A DNA stretch of 56,670 nt, from contig CAZRBY010000012.1 in the NCBI GenBank assembly GCA_964598495.1, positions 1 to 56,670 on the forward strand. The letters run 5' to 3'. Of this stretch, positions 1 to 8,301 are shown in pieces (position 1 is the stretch's first letter; each line of letters opens with the position of its first letter). Source of the DNA: Cacconaster sp964598495. Its GTDB lineage: Bacteria > Bacteroidota > Bacteroidia > Bacteroidales > UBA932. The notes under the pieces are model-generated. The model was given only the letters and a program-made list of their open reading frames with translations. It was not told the DNA's origin and ran no database searches. The translations under genes and the position numbers were made by a program.

Positions 1-1
1 C

Positions 2-109
2 CGCCGTCTCACAGGTACTTCTCTGAAATACCAGAAGAAAGTAGCACAGGCAATAAAGAGAGCAAGACACATTGCATTGCTCCCGTATGTAACCGATTTA
101 TTGAAATAG
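2..109 (+). CDS. rpsR: 30S ribosomal protein S18, C-terminal part
   Basis: The reading frame enters from the left edge and ends at TAG 107-109. The 35 visible residues include RRLTGTSLKYQKKVAQAIKR and the end LLPYVTDLLK, which is the conserved C-terminus of S18, a small-subunit protein of the 30S platform that pairs with S6. The N-terminal half lies outside the window. rplI begins nine bases after the stop, which is the usual rpsF-rpsR-rplI order, so the two genes are almost certainly cotranscribed. Confidence 0.95.
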   Translation, partial: RRLTGTSLKYQKKVAQAIKRARHIALLPYVTDLLK

Positions 110-118
110 GAGGAGATT

Positions 119-574
119 ATGGAAATTATTTTGAAGCAGGACGTCCCCAATCTCGGACATAAGGACGATATCGTTACAGTAAGGAACGGATACGCTGCCA
201 ATTACCTCATTCCTAGGGGAATGGCCATGATGGCTACGCCTTCCGCCAAGAAAGTTCTCGCAGAAAACCTTCGCCAGCGAGCACACAAAGAGGCCAAGAT
301 TCGCGAGGATGCTACCATTCTTGCAAATGCACTTGAGGGCCTTACCGTAAGGGTTGCCACAAAAGTGAGTTCAAAGGGCAAAGTATTCGGTAGCGTCAAC
401 AACATCCAGATTGCTGAAGCTCTCGTTGCTCTCGGCCACGATGTTGACCGCAAGAACGTCACCATAACCGGTGCTGACACCATAAAAGAGGTAGGTACTT
501 ATGAAGCTGTTGTAAAATGCTACCGCGAAATCAAAGCTACAATCAACGTTGAAGTTGTAGGCGAAGAAGAGTAA
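119..574 (+). CDS. rplI: 50S ribosomal protein L9
   Basis: A 151-residue protein with the classic L9 N-terminus (MEIILKQDVPNLGHKDDIVTV, then NGYAANYLIPRGMA). L9 has a small N-terminal RNA-binding domain, a long connecting helix (here roughly residues 40-75) and a C-terminal domain; it binds 23S rRNA near the L1 stalk and helps hold reading frame. The length is normal for the family. AGGAGGAGATT just before ATG 119 is a strong ribosome binding site and overlaps the rpsR stop. The gene is followed directly by a strong terminator at 596-634. Confidence 0.97.
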   Translation: MEIILKQDVPNLGHKDDIVTVRNGYAANYLIPRGMAMMATPSAKKVLAENLRQRAHKEAKIREDATILANALEGLTVRVATKVSSKGKVFGSVNNIQIAEALVALGHDVDRKNVTITGADTIKEVGTYEAVVKCYREIKATINVEVVGEEE

Positions 575-595
575 TCCAAATCGAATGAGATTCAT

Positions 596-634
596 AACAA
601 ACGGGATGGTAATTATACCATCCCGTTTGTTTTT
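596..634 (+). terminator. Rho-independent terminator after rplI
   Basis: A perfect 16-bp stem (left arm 596-611, right arm 616-631) closed by the loop ATTA and followed by a T run. It lies 21 bases after the rplI stop and should end the rpsF-rpsR-rplI message. It may also serve the convergent gene ending at 657. Confidence 0.9.
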
Positions 635-656
635 AGTATCAGTCAGGCAGCAGCTC

Positions 657-1172
657 CTACTTTTTATAGATATACCATAAAAGATAAGCCGCAACGGCAA
701 GGAGGGCAAAGTAGGTTGCCTTGGGGATAAAGGCACTGAGGAGCATTACTGCAAATAAGAGCCATAGAAGCGTATAGGCCAGTTTTTTCTGTGCAGGAAA
801 ACATTTCCACATATAAGAGAGACGTTCACGAATAATCTTGAAACGTTGTTTTAAAGTAGGCTTGTCCATGCGGGTGTAACTGTCATAGACATTGTTGTCA
901 ACCTTTGCTTTTGACGACTTGGACTTTCTGACTATTACAAATATTTCACGGTGAACCGGAGTGCCGTGGCAATTTGCCGAAAGGACAATACGTGTCCTTC
1001 CTTTGGAACGGTTGAGTTTGAATTTTTTGGAGCCGCTGTCGGGCACGACTGCACTTGCCGATCTGTATCCGTTGTCTATGGTAATCTGTGCCGATTCAGC
1101 TTCAGGGCATTCCCATTTCACCTCAATAATGTCACCCTCCCTGACTATTCTTCTGCTTACTTTGAATTTCAT
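657..1172 (-). CDS. hypothetical two-TM protein with N-terminal beta-rich domain
   Basis: 171 residues, function not recognised. Residues 1 to about 80 have alternating hydrophobic patterns typical of an Ig-like beta-sandwich (IVREGDIIEVKWECPEAESA, then GTPVHREIFVIVRK). A basic linker follows, and residues about 130-170 form two closely spaced hydrophobic helices ending in YIYKK. There is no N-terminal signal peptide, so the beta domain is probably cytosolic and tethered by the C-terminal hairpin. It is monocistronic and convergent with rplI. The reading frame looks real because of its length and codon use; family membership cannot be told from sequence alone. Confidence 0.75.
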   Translation of the reverse strand: MKFKVSRRIVREGDIIEVKWECPEAESAQITIDNGYRSASAVVPDSGSKKFKLNRSKGRTRIVLSANCHGTPVHREIFVIVRKSKSSKAKVDNNVYDSYTRMDKPTLKQRFKIIRERLSYMWKCFPAQKKLAYTLLWLLFAVMLLSAFIPKATYFALLAVAAYLLWYIYKK

Positions 1173-1233
1173 ATCTTATATTTACTTTATTAATTATGCC
1201 GCAAAAAGAGTTCCACAAATGGCCGCTTTTTCC

Positions 1234-1241
1234 TATTTTTG
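1234..1241 (+). promoter_or_regulatory. -7 promoter element TATTTTTG
   Basis: It matches TAnnTTTG, the -7 element of the Bacteroidota primary sigma factor, 25 bases before ATG 1267. A 7-bp inverted repeat CCACAAA (1214-1220)/TTTGTGG (1238-1244) overlaps it and could be an operator; that is inference. Confidence 0.55.
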
Positions 1242-1266
1242 TGGTGAGAAATTATATTTATGAGGC

Positions 1267-1614
1267 ATGAAACAGTTTTTACGCATTATCATTATGGCGG
1301 CACTCATGTTGCCGATAGGGCTCCAAGTCGGAGCTCAAACCGTTTACAGCGTTGATTATAAGTCAGATGCAGACGTAAAAGTCTTTGTGGCAGAGTATAA
1401 ATCGGACGCTGACTTGATTGTTTACAAAGCAGAATACAAGTCGGACGCTACCGGCAACAACGGCATCTGGCATTTTGTCAAATATAAGTCAGACGCCAAA
1501 AAGAAAATCTATTTTGTCAAATATAGGTCTGATGCCGATCTTATCATCTATTATTCTACATATAAATCAGATGCGGGATGGCGCAACAATGCCAAAAAGC
1601 ATCTTATGCAATAG
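1267..1614 (+). CDS. secreted YKSDA-repeat protein (DUF6150-like)
   Basis: 115 residues. Residues 1-23 are a signal peptide (hydrophobic IIIMAALMLPIGLQVGA, cleavage before QT). The mature part is almost entirely six repeats of about 12-16 residues carrying Y[KR]SDA: VDYKSDAD, AEYKSDAD, AEYKSDAT, VKYKSDAK, VKYRSDAD, STYKSDAG. Each repeat looks like a short beta strand plus turn. From memory this resembles the small Bacteroidota family DUF6150, which I recall being discussed as a deeply knotted fold (7_1 'septoil' knot); I cannot verify that here. The periplasm or cell surface is the expected location. Monocistronic, with its own promoter-like element and a hairpin downstream. Function unknown. 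Confidence 0.85.
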   Translation: MKQFLRIIIMAALMLPIGLQVGAQTVYSVDYKSDADVKVFVAEYKSDADLIVYKAEYKSDATGNNGIWHFVKYKSDAKKKIYFVKYRSDADLIIYYSTYKSDAGWRNNAKKHLMQ

Positions 1615-1684
1615 TTTGGATCAGTAATTAGAAATAGCCTTTCCGGTGTCCTATAATGCCATGGCAGTACACCAAAGGCATGAT

Positions 1685-1722
1685 ATAATCAGCCGAAAAG
1701 TATACGGCTGATTATAATTATT
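1685..1722 (+). terminator. probable terminator after the repeat protein
   Basis: An 11-bp perfect stem (1685-1695 with 1705-1715) and 9-base loop, followed by an A/T-rich but not pure T tract. The rest of the 1615-1791 spacer holds only a weak -7-like TATATTTA at 1725-1732, 60 bases before the glycosyltransferase start. Confidence 0.55.
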
Positions 1723-1791
1723 GCTATATTTACGCGCCTTAAGACGATATGCTGAATTCAAAATTAATCTTATCAATAATATCAATTAAAA

Positions 1792-3258
1792 ATGAAGAAA
1801 ATCAATTGCTTTATTCCTTTCCAGGATGAAACACAGGTCAAGACGACAGTTGACAATCTCAAAGCCCAAGAACTGGTTGACAAAATTTATCTACTCCATG
1901 CGGGCGATACTGCATACAGGTCTGCAGAGGTGTTGGGATGCAATGTGATAAATGTCCCCTCGCTCAACAGCACAGCTGCCGTAAAGGCTATCGCAGCCAA
2001 GTCAAACACCCGCTACTCACTGATTTACACCAAATACACTTCACTAAGTTTTGTACTCTTTTCACTTGAGAGAATGGTCAACATCATTGAAGACACCGGT
2101 GCAGCCATGGTATATGCAGATCACTTTAAACAGGTTGGTGAATCACGTTCAAATGCCCCCGTAATCGATTATCAGTTCGGTTCATTGAGAGATGATTTTG
2201 ACTTCGGCTCAGTTCTTTTCTACAGGAGCGATGCAGTCAAAGAGGCCGTTTCACGGATGGATATTGACTACAAGTTTGCTGCAATGTATGACCTGCGCCT
2301 AAAAGTTTCACAGAAAGGTGCTCTTGAGCATATCAACGAATATCTATACTATGACGTAGAGACAGACACCCGCAAATCCGGCGAGAAGTTGTTTGACTAT
2401 GTTGATCCCAAGAACAGAGCAGTACAGATTGAGATGGAGCAGGCTTGCACTGAACATCTGAAGGTGATAGGCGGATACCTCAAACCCCAATTCAAGGATG
2501 TTGAATTTGCCGAAGGAAAGTTCGAGTACGAGGCCTCCGTGGTAATTCCCTGCAAAAACAGGGTAAGGACCATCAAGGATGCCATAACTTCTGCCCTCAA
2601 CCAGAAAACCAACTTCAAATATAACGTGATTGTTGTAGATGACAATTCGGATGACGGTACCGTTGAAATCATCAAATCATTTAAAAACAACGATAAACTC
2701 ATATATATCGCTCAAGATAAATCCTACCACGCCATAGGCGGAAACTGGAATGTTGCAATACACCACCCCAAATGCGGTAAATTTGCCATCCAACTTGACT
2801 CTGACGATGTTTATTCGGACGAAAACACCGTTCAAAAGATTGTTGAAGCATTTTACGAGCAGAACTGTGCAATGGTTGTCGGCACATATCGTATGACCAA
2901 CTTTCAAATGGAAACAATCCCTCCCGGAGTCATTGACCATAAAGAGTGGACCCCCGACAATGGCCGCAACAATGCGCTCCGCATCAATGGTCTGGGAGCT
3001 CCTAGAGCTTTCTACACTCCTATGCTTCGCACAATAAATTTCCCTACTACCAAATATGGCGAGGACTATGCAGTAGGTCTGCGCGTAAGCCGTGAATATC
3101 AAATAGGACGCATTTACGATGTGGTTTATTTATGCCGCAGGTGGGAAGAAAACTCCGATGCTTCTCTCGAAATCGAGAAGGTAAATGCCAATAATACATA
3201 CAAGGACCGTCTCCGCACCTGGGAGCTAAAGGCCCGTGTTGCAATGAACCGCAAGTAG
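1792..3258 (+). CDS. family 2 glycosyltransferase with tandem GT-A domains
   Basis: 488 residues with no membrane segment, so cytosolic. The C-terminal GT2 domain starts near residue 248 (ASVVIPCKNRVRTIKDAI), has the nucleotide-binding VVDDNSDDGT (Asp284) and the metal-binding QLDSDD at 334-339. The first ~235 residues look like a second, degenerate GT-A domain: it opens with INCFIPFQDETQVKTTV and has YADHF, but lacks a DxD. It is the first gene of a tight operon; the next start is four bases past its stop, followed by AmpG-like and NamZ genes. That context points to a sugar transfer linked to cell-wall sugars, but acceptor and donor cannot be read from the sequence. Confidence 0.85.
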   Translation: MKKINCFIPFQDETQVKTTVDNLKAQELVDKIYLLHAGDTAYRSAEVLGCNVINVPSLNSTAAVKAIAAKSNTRYSLIYTKYTSLSFVLFSLERMVNIIEDTGAAMVYADHFKQVGESRSNAPVIDYQFGSLRDDFDFGSVLFYRSDAVKEAVSRMDIDYKFAAMYDLRLKVSQKGALEHINEYLYYDVETDTRKSGEKLFDYVDPKNRAVQIEMEQACTEHLKVIGGYLKPQFKDVEFAEGKFEYEASVVIPCKNRVRTIKDAITSALNQKTNFKYNVIVVDDNSDDGTVEIIKSFKNNDKLIYIAQDKSYHAIGGNWNVAIHHPKCGKFAIQLDSDDVYSDENTVQKIVEAFYEQNCAMVVGTYRMTNFQMETIPPGVIDHKEWTPDNGRNNALRINGLGAPRAFYTPMLRTINFPTTKYGEDYAVGLRVSREYQIGRIYDVVYLCRRWEENSDASLEIEKVNANNTYKDRLRTWELKARVAMNRK

Positions 3259-3262
3259 TTTT

Positions 3263-5533
3263 ATGGATTTCTCCTTGAAAGAGAGTATTGAATCGATGTT
3301 CTCCCGTGAGCTTTCGCTCCACGGGAGAGCATGTGTCAATAACCTGGCTCTATCCGGCATGGAAGTCAGAGAATTTGACATTGACGGTTATCCGGCCAAA
3401 CTCTTATACAACCCTGCCAGGGAAGCTTCCGTGATGGCTGATGTTAGCGAGGAGACCATTCGCAACCGACAATGTTTTCTGTGCGAGGAAGGACTCTCGC
3501 CTGAGCAACTCGGTACTGTATGGCGCAGCCCTGCAAGTCAGGAGGATTACATTTTCAGGGTAAATCCATTTCCTATCTTCGACCTTCATTTCACCATCTC
3601 TCTTTCATACCACAAGAGGCAGCAGATAGAGGGTCATTTCGCCGATATGGCGGCCATTGCCCGCGAGTTGCCCGACTACACCATCTTTTACAACGGCCCT
3701 ATGTGCGGTGCTTCGGCACCCGACCATCTCCATTTTCAGGCCGTTCCTGCCGGGAATATGCCTTCAGAGGTTATCGCCCGCAAAGGAGAACACCTGGAGC
3801 CGGTTTATAACTCTATCTCCGGCAGCATTAGCCGTTTTTGTGTATGGGCCGGAGGCAGTTATCTGCTCCAAAGCAGCAGTAGAGAGGGTATCGACACTCT
3901 TTTTTCACGACTAATTAGCTGCGCAAAGATCGTCGATGGCACAGAATGGGAGCCACGCGTCAACATCCTCTCCTGGTGGGAGGCAGATACTTATTCCACT
4001 CTAATATTTTTCCGCAGGGAATCCAGACCCGCTTGCTTTGCAGCGGAAGATCCCAAAGAACGTATTCTGATCAGTCCTGCTTCAGTCGAGATGGGCGGAG
4101 TTGCAATAGTATCTTCACGAGAGAGTTTTGATCTGCTGACTGCTGACAAACTCACAAGCATCATTGAAGAAGTATCATTGGATAAAATATCATCACAAAT
4201 TATGGAACAAAAACTCAAAAGGACTCAGGCTGAACTAGCTGTAGGCATTTATTCCGAAGAGGAGATAGAATTCAATTTCAACACCCCCTACAGTGCCGGC
4301 GGCAAGATATATAAGGGTGACTACAGAGCTTCGGTCAAAGATGGCAAAGTTCTCTTCGAAGGAGAGTCATACGACCATATTATCTTCTCCTCAAACGAGG
4401 AAAATGCCACTTTCACGCTCAAAGATGTTACAATCGGCGTGAATTTCCATTGGGAGAGAAAGGAGGACCAGGTCTTCGAAGGCAAACTAAAACTCATAGT
4501 GGAGAAAGGCAGGGTGACAGCAATCAACCTTATCGGTATTGAAGATTACCTTATAAGCGTAATCTCCTCAGAAATGAGTGCAACCTCCTCCAAACAGCTG
4601 CTTAAAGCCCACGCTGTAATATCTCGCTCCTGGACCATCGCTCAAATAGAAAAAAACAAAGAAATAACCGCTTCTGCGCAGGATTATTCCGCCTGCACAG
4701 AGACGGAAGATGAACTTATAAAGTGGTATGATCGTGAGGACCACACCAATTTTGACGTCTGTGCGGATGACCACTGTCAGCGTTATCAGGGACTCACCCG
4801 CGCCTCAACGGAAGCCGTAAGAGAGGTTATCGAGGAGACTTGGGGAGAAGTACTGACTCATGAGGGTAAAATTTGCGACGCACGCTTTTCAAAGTCTTGC
4901 GGTGGAGTGTTTGAAGAATTCCCCTACTGCTGGGAGGATAAAGATATGCCCTATCTACGCAAACAGTTTGACAACAAGAGCGAAGCCCCATTACCCGACC
5001 TTACTATTGAAGAGAATGCCCGCGAATGGATATACGGCTCTCCGGAGGCTTTCTGCAACACCACCGACCAGCGTATCCTCTCCCAGGTCCTAAACTCTTA
5101 CGATCAGGAGACGCTCCATTTTTTCCGTTGGAAGGAGAGATACTCCCAGCAAGAGCTTTCTGAACTGATTAAGAGTCGCTCAGGAGTGGACTATGGTGAA
5201 ATAATAGACCTTGTGCCTGTAGCCAGAGGAACTTCAGGTCGCCTTTGGAAGCTCAGGATAGTTGGTTCCAAGCGCTCACGTACAATCGGTAAGGAGCTCG
5301 AGATTCGCAGAACTCTCTCTCCTTCCCACCTCTACAGTTCCGCTTTCGTGGTGGAAAAAGAGGGTGTTACAGCATCGGGAGCTCCCGCCTCATTCACACT
5401 CGTAGGAGCGGGATGGGGACACGGTGTGGGACTCTGCCAGATTGGTGCAGCAGTAATGGGCGATCTTGGATATGACTATAAGGAAATTCTCTTCCACTAT
5501 TTCACAGGAGCATCTATTGACAAACAATATTAA
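3263..5533 (+). CDS. HIT-like nucleotidyltransferase (DUF4922-type) fused to SpoIID/LytB domain
   Basis: 756 residues. The N-terminal ~300 residues resemble the GalT/HIT superfamily: RVNPFPIFDLHFTIS, then NGPMCGASAPDHLHFQA with H155-L-H157 as the HxH nucleotide-phosphate motif. From about residue 370 the protein is a SpoIID/LytB domain: IEDYLISVISSEM (Glu437 aligns with the catalytic Glu of SpoIID lytic transglycosylases), HAVISRSWTI, FSKSCGGVFEE and GWGHGVGLCQIGA at 717. SpoIID normally acts outside the membrane, yet there is no signal peptide or TM helix (N-terminus MDFSLKESIESMFSRELS). With an AmpG-like importer next, the simplest inference is a cytosolic enzyme acting on imported muropeptides. 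This two-domain arrangement occurs in other Bacteroidota, as far as I recall. Confidence 0.85.
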   Translation: MDFSLKESIESMFSRELSLHGRACVNNLALSGMEVREFDIDGYPAKLLYNPAREASVMADVSEETIRNRQCFLCEEGLSPEQLGTVWRSPASQEDYIFRVNPFPIFDLHFTISLSYHKRQQIEGHFADMAAIARELPDYTIFYNGPMCGASAPDHLHFQAVPAGNMPSEVIARKGEHLEPVYNSISGSISRFCVWAGGSYLLQSSSREGIDTLFSRLISCAKIVDGTEWEPRVNILSWWEADTYSTLIFFRRESRPACFAAEDPKERILISPASVEMGGVAIVSSRESFDLLTADKLTSIIEEVSLDKISSQIMEQKLKRTQAELAVGIYSEEEIEFNFNTPYSAGGKIYKGDYRASVKDGKVLFEGESYDHIIFSSNEENATFTLKDVTIGVNFHWERKEDQVFEGKLKLIVEKGRVTAINLIGIEDYLISVISSEMSATSSKQLLKAHAVISRSWTIAQIEKNKEITASAQDYSACTETEDELIKWYDREDHTNFDVCADDHCQRYQGLTRASTEAVREVIEETWGEVLTHEGKICDARFSKSCGGVFEEFPYCWEDKDMPYLRKQFDNKSEAPLPDLTIEENAREWIYGSPEAFCNTTDQRILSQVLNSYDQETLHFFRWKERYSQQELSELIKSRSGVDYGEIIDLVPVARGTSGRLWKLRIVGSKRSRTIGKELEIRRTLSPSHLYSSAFVVEKEGVTASGAPASFTLVGAGWGHGVGLCQIGAAVMGDLGYDYKEILFHYFTGASIDKQY

Positions 5534-5544
5534 ACTATAAATCT

Positions 5545-6861
5545 ATGAAGAAACAAACCGGAAAAACAAGATCTCCATGGGCGTGGGTACCTACGATGTA
5601 TTTTGCGCAGGGTCTGCCCTATGTTACGGTTATGACTCTTGCGGTTGTGATGTTTAAGGACCTTGGACTTGATAACAATCAGATTGCATTGTACACGAGT
5701 TGGCTCTACCTTCCTTGGGTTATAAAACCATTCTGGAGCCCCATTATTGATCTGATCAAAACAAAGAGAATGTGGGTTATCCTGATGCAGACATTTGTAT
5801 CAGTAGCATTTGCAGGTATAGCATTTTCAATACCTACAACCTTCTTCCTGCAAACGACTCTGGCCTTTTTCTGGCTGATGGCATTCAGTAGCGCAACCTA
5901 TGATATAGCGGCGGACGGATTCTACATGCTTGGTCTATCTGAAGGTGACCAGGCCTTATTTGTCGGTATCCGTAACACCGCATACAGACTTGCAACTATA
6001 TTTGTTGAAGGAGGACTTGTAGTTCTCGTAGGTCTTATGGCAAAGGGGTCGATAATACCCGGATGGGAAGGGAACTATGTTGTATCCTGGAGCACTTGCT
6101 TCTTTCTGCTGGCTGCTATTTTTGCAGGACTCACCATCTGGCACTCAATCGGTCTACCCAGACCTACAAGTGATACTTCGAGAGAGAATGTATCCTTCGG
6201 CCAATTGATGAAGGATTTCATAATGACCTTTGTGGATTTCTTTAAAAAAAATGACATAGGCCTCGCCCTCTTCTTCATCCTGACCTACCGTCTCGGAGAG
6301 AGCCAACTGGTTAAAATCTCCATTCCCTTCCTTAAGGATGCCACAGAAGTGGGTGGCCTCGGATTGGGTAATGAGCATATCGGTATGATTAAAGGTACCG
6401 TCGGTGTAATTGCACTGCTGTTGGGAGGTATTCTCGGTGGCATTTGTATTTCAAAGGGTGGACTAAAGAAGTGGATTCTTCCTATGGCACTTGCAATTAA
6501 CCTTCCAGACCTTCTCTATGTCTATCTGGCATACGCACAGCCTGACAATCTATGGGCGATAATAGGATGCGTTGCAGGAGAGCAGCTCGGTTACGGGTTC
6601 GGATTTACCGCATTTACCCTATATCTGGTATATGTGGCTCAGGGTGCATTCAAGACTGCCCACTATTCCATCGGAACAGGTCTTATGGCGCTAGGTATGA
6701 TGATTCCGGGTATGTTTGCAGGTAAAATCCAAATGGCAATGGGCTATCCCATGTTCTTTATCTTTGTCTGTATCTGTACTCTTCCGGGCATCCTCGCTTC
6801 GATTCTTGTAATGAGGCGCATCCCTGCCAGTTTTGGTATAAAGTTAAAAGAAGAGAAATAA
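5545..6861 (+). CDS. AmpG-like MFS transporter (muropeptide permease family)
   Basis: 438 residues with about 12 hydrophobic segments. The N-terminus, PTMYFAQGLPYVTVMTLAVV then SWLYLPWVIKPFWSPIIDL, is the signature of the AmpG branch of the major facilitator superfamily, inner-membrane proton symporters that bring GlcNAc-anhydroMurNAc peptides (or MurNAc in relatives) into the cytosol. It sits 11 bases after the SpoIID fusion and 36 before namZ, so the operon would cut peptidoglycan fragments outside, import them and process them inside. The exact substrate is inference; AmpG relatives in Bacteroidota are not all characterised. Confidence 0.87.
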   Translation: MKKQTGKTRSPWAWVPTMYFAQGLPYVTVMTLAVVMFKDLGLDNNQIALYTSWLYLPWVIKPFWSPIIDLIKTKRMWVILMQTFVSVAFAGIAFSIPTTFFLQTTLAFFWLMAFSSATYDIAADGFYMLGLSEGDQALFVGIRNTAYRLATIFVEGGLVVLVGLMAKGSIIPGWEGNYVVSWSTCFFLLAAIFAGLTIWHSIGLPRPTSDTSRENVSFGQLMKDFIMTFVDFFKKNDIGLALFFILTYRLGESQLVKISIPFLKDATEVGGLGLGNEHIGMIKGTVGVIALLLGGILGGICISKGGLKKWILPMALAINLPDLLYVYLAYAQPDNLWAIIGCVAGEQLGYGFGFTAFTLYLVYVAQGAFKTAHYSIGTGLMALGMMIPGMFAGKIQMAMGYPMFFIFVCICTLPGILASILVMRRIPASFGIKLKEEK

Positions 6862-6897
6862 TAATTCTATCTTACTAAACGTTAAAAAACAATAAAA

Positions 6898-8190
6898 ATG
6901 AAAAGAAATATCATACTCTTTGCAGTGGCACTTGTGACACTTTGCTCTTGCAGCAGCGCTTGTAATGCCGCCAATCCCAAAAATCCTACGACAGGCGATG
7001 CAATTGTAAAAAGCGGACTGGAAGTGCTCGTCGAGAATGATTTTGAGCCTCTAAAGGGCAAGAAAATCGGCCTTCTGACCAATCCCAGCGGTGTTGACCG
7101 CAAACTGAACTCTACAATTGATATCTTGTTCAAAGCCAAAGGCGTGGAACTTGTTAAGCTTTTTGCTCCGGAACACGGTGTACGAGGTGACATTTATGCA
7201 GGAGGACACGCAGACGACAGCGTTGATGAGAAAACGGGCCTGCCCGTATTATCCATCTACGGAAAAACCCTAAAACCCACTCCTGAAATGCTTGAAGGCC
7301 TTGATGCCGTAGTATATGATATTCAGGATGTCGGTACACGTTCATACACCTTCATCAGCGCACTGGGACTCATGATGCGTTCCTGTGCAGAAAACGACGT
7401 AGAGGTAATCGTGCTTGACAGACCCAATCCTCTCGGAGGCCTAAAGGTTGAAGGCAATTATGTAGAACCAGGATATTTCTCCTACATAAGCGAATTCAAG
7501 ATTCCCTACGTCTATGGCCTTACGGTCGGAGAATTTGCCCGCCTTATAAATGAAGAGGGACTCAACACCGGCCAAAGAGGTGAAGACGAGCATGTTACTT
7601 GTAAACTCACAGTCGTGCCTATGGAGGGTTGGAGTCGCAATATGACATACGACAAAACAGGACTCCCATGGATACTCCCTTCTCCTCAGGTGCCGCAGGC
7701 ACAGAACGCAATCGGTTATCCCTGTGCAGGCATTGTGGGCGACTTTTCAGGCCACTATCTCAATATCGGCGTAGGCTACACCCTTCCCTTCCTGACATTT
7801 GCTGCTGAATGGATTGATGCCGATGATTTCAAAGCAGAGCTTGACAGTTACAACATTCCCGGAGTCGCCTGGCGTACCATCCACTACACACCCTTCTTCG
7901 GCTCAAGTCAGGGAAAACTCCTCCACGGTGTACAATATTTCTTTACCGATTACGACGTAGCTCCTCTGACATTGATCAATTTTTATGTGATGCAGGCAAT
8001 ACACAAACTCTATCCGGATCATAATCCTTATGAGGGAGGAAGAAACAGAACCACCGACATAGTTTGTGGTACAGATAAAATCCGCCTGACCTTCGGTGAA
8101 AACTTCCTTGTATCCGACATGATTGAATACTGGAATAAAGACGTGGAGCATTTTAAGGAACTTTCGAAAAAATATTATCTTTACGAGTAA
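6898..8190 (+). CDS. namZ: NamZ-type exo-beta-N-acetylmuramidase lipoprotein (DUF1343, GH171)
   Basis: 430 residues. The N-terminus MKRNIILFAVALVTLCSC is a signal peptide ending in a lipobox-like LCSC, so it is probably lipidated. Family landmarks: GKKIGLLTNPSGVDR, LFAPEHGVRGD, YDIQDVGTRSYTFIS, VLDRPNPLGG, and a C-terminal domain with FFTDYDVAPLTLINFYV. Characterised members (Bacillus subtilis, Tannerella forsythia) release MurNAc from the non-reducing end of peptidoglycan fragments. It is the last gene of the salvage operon and is followed by a terminator at 8220-8252. MurNAc kinase and etherase genes, which would complete the pathway, are not in the window. Confidence 0.92.
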   Translation: MKRNIILFAVALVTLCSCSSACNAANPKNPTTGDAIVKSGLEVLVENDFEPLKGKKIGLLTNPSGVDRKLNSTIDILFKAKGVELVKLFAPEHGVRGDIYAGGHADDSVDEKTGLPVLSIYGKTLKPTPEMLEGLDAVVYDIQDVGTRSYTFISALGLMMRSCAENDVEVIVLDRPNPLGGLKVEGNYVEPGYFSYISEFKIPYVYGLTVGEFARLINEEGLNTGQRGEDEHVTCKLTVVPMEGWSRNMTYDKTGLPWILPSPQVPQAQNAIGYPCAGIVGDFSGHYLNIGVGYTLPFLTFAAEWIDADDFKAELDSYNIPGVAWRTIHYTPFFGSSQGKLLHGVQYFFTDYDVAPLTLINFYVMQAIHKLYPDHNPYEGGRNRTTDIVCGTDKIRLTFGENFLVSDMIEYWNKDVEHFKELSKKYYLYE

Positions 8191-8219
8191 AGAACACCTT
8201 TACAGAAATTCATGATACA

Positions 8220-8252
8220 AAGCCCCGGCATCTTATTGTTGTCGGGGTTTTT
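8220..8252 (+). terminator. Rho-independent terminator after namZ
   Basis: A GC-rich stem (8223-8230 with 8240-8247, one G-T pair) followed by TTTTTGT. It ends the 1792-8190 operon. It also argues against an upstream ATG at 8212 as the start of the next gene, since that start would lie within the hairpin. Confidence 0.8.
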
Positions 8253-8288
8253 GTATTGTAATTTTCTGGTGAATTGGGAATCACTTCG

Positions 8289-8296
8289 TATCTTTG
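8289..8296 (+). promoter_or_regulatory. -7 promoter element TATCTTTG close to the start codon
   Basis: A perfect TAnnTTTG only five bases before ATG 8302. If it is used, transcription would start at or within a base or two of the start codon, giving a leaderless or nearly leaderless message. No clear -33 TTTG is seen at the usual distance. Confidence 0.5.
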
Positions 8297-8301
8297 AGAC
8301 T

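Noticed and set aside
8212..8301. Upstream start for the flavodoxin-ferredoxin gene
   Set aside because: It would start within the namZ terminator hairpin and add 30 residues unlike the family; ATG 8302 begins directly with the flavodoxin strand.
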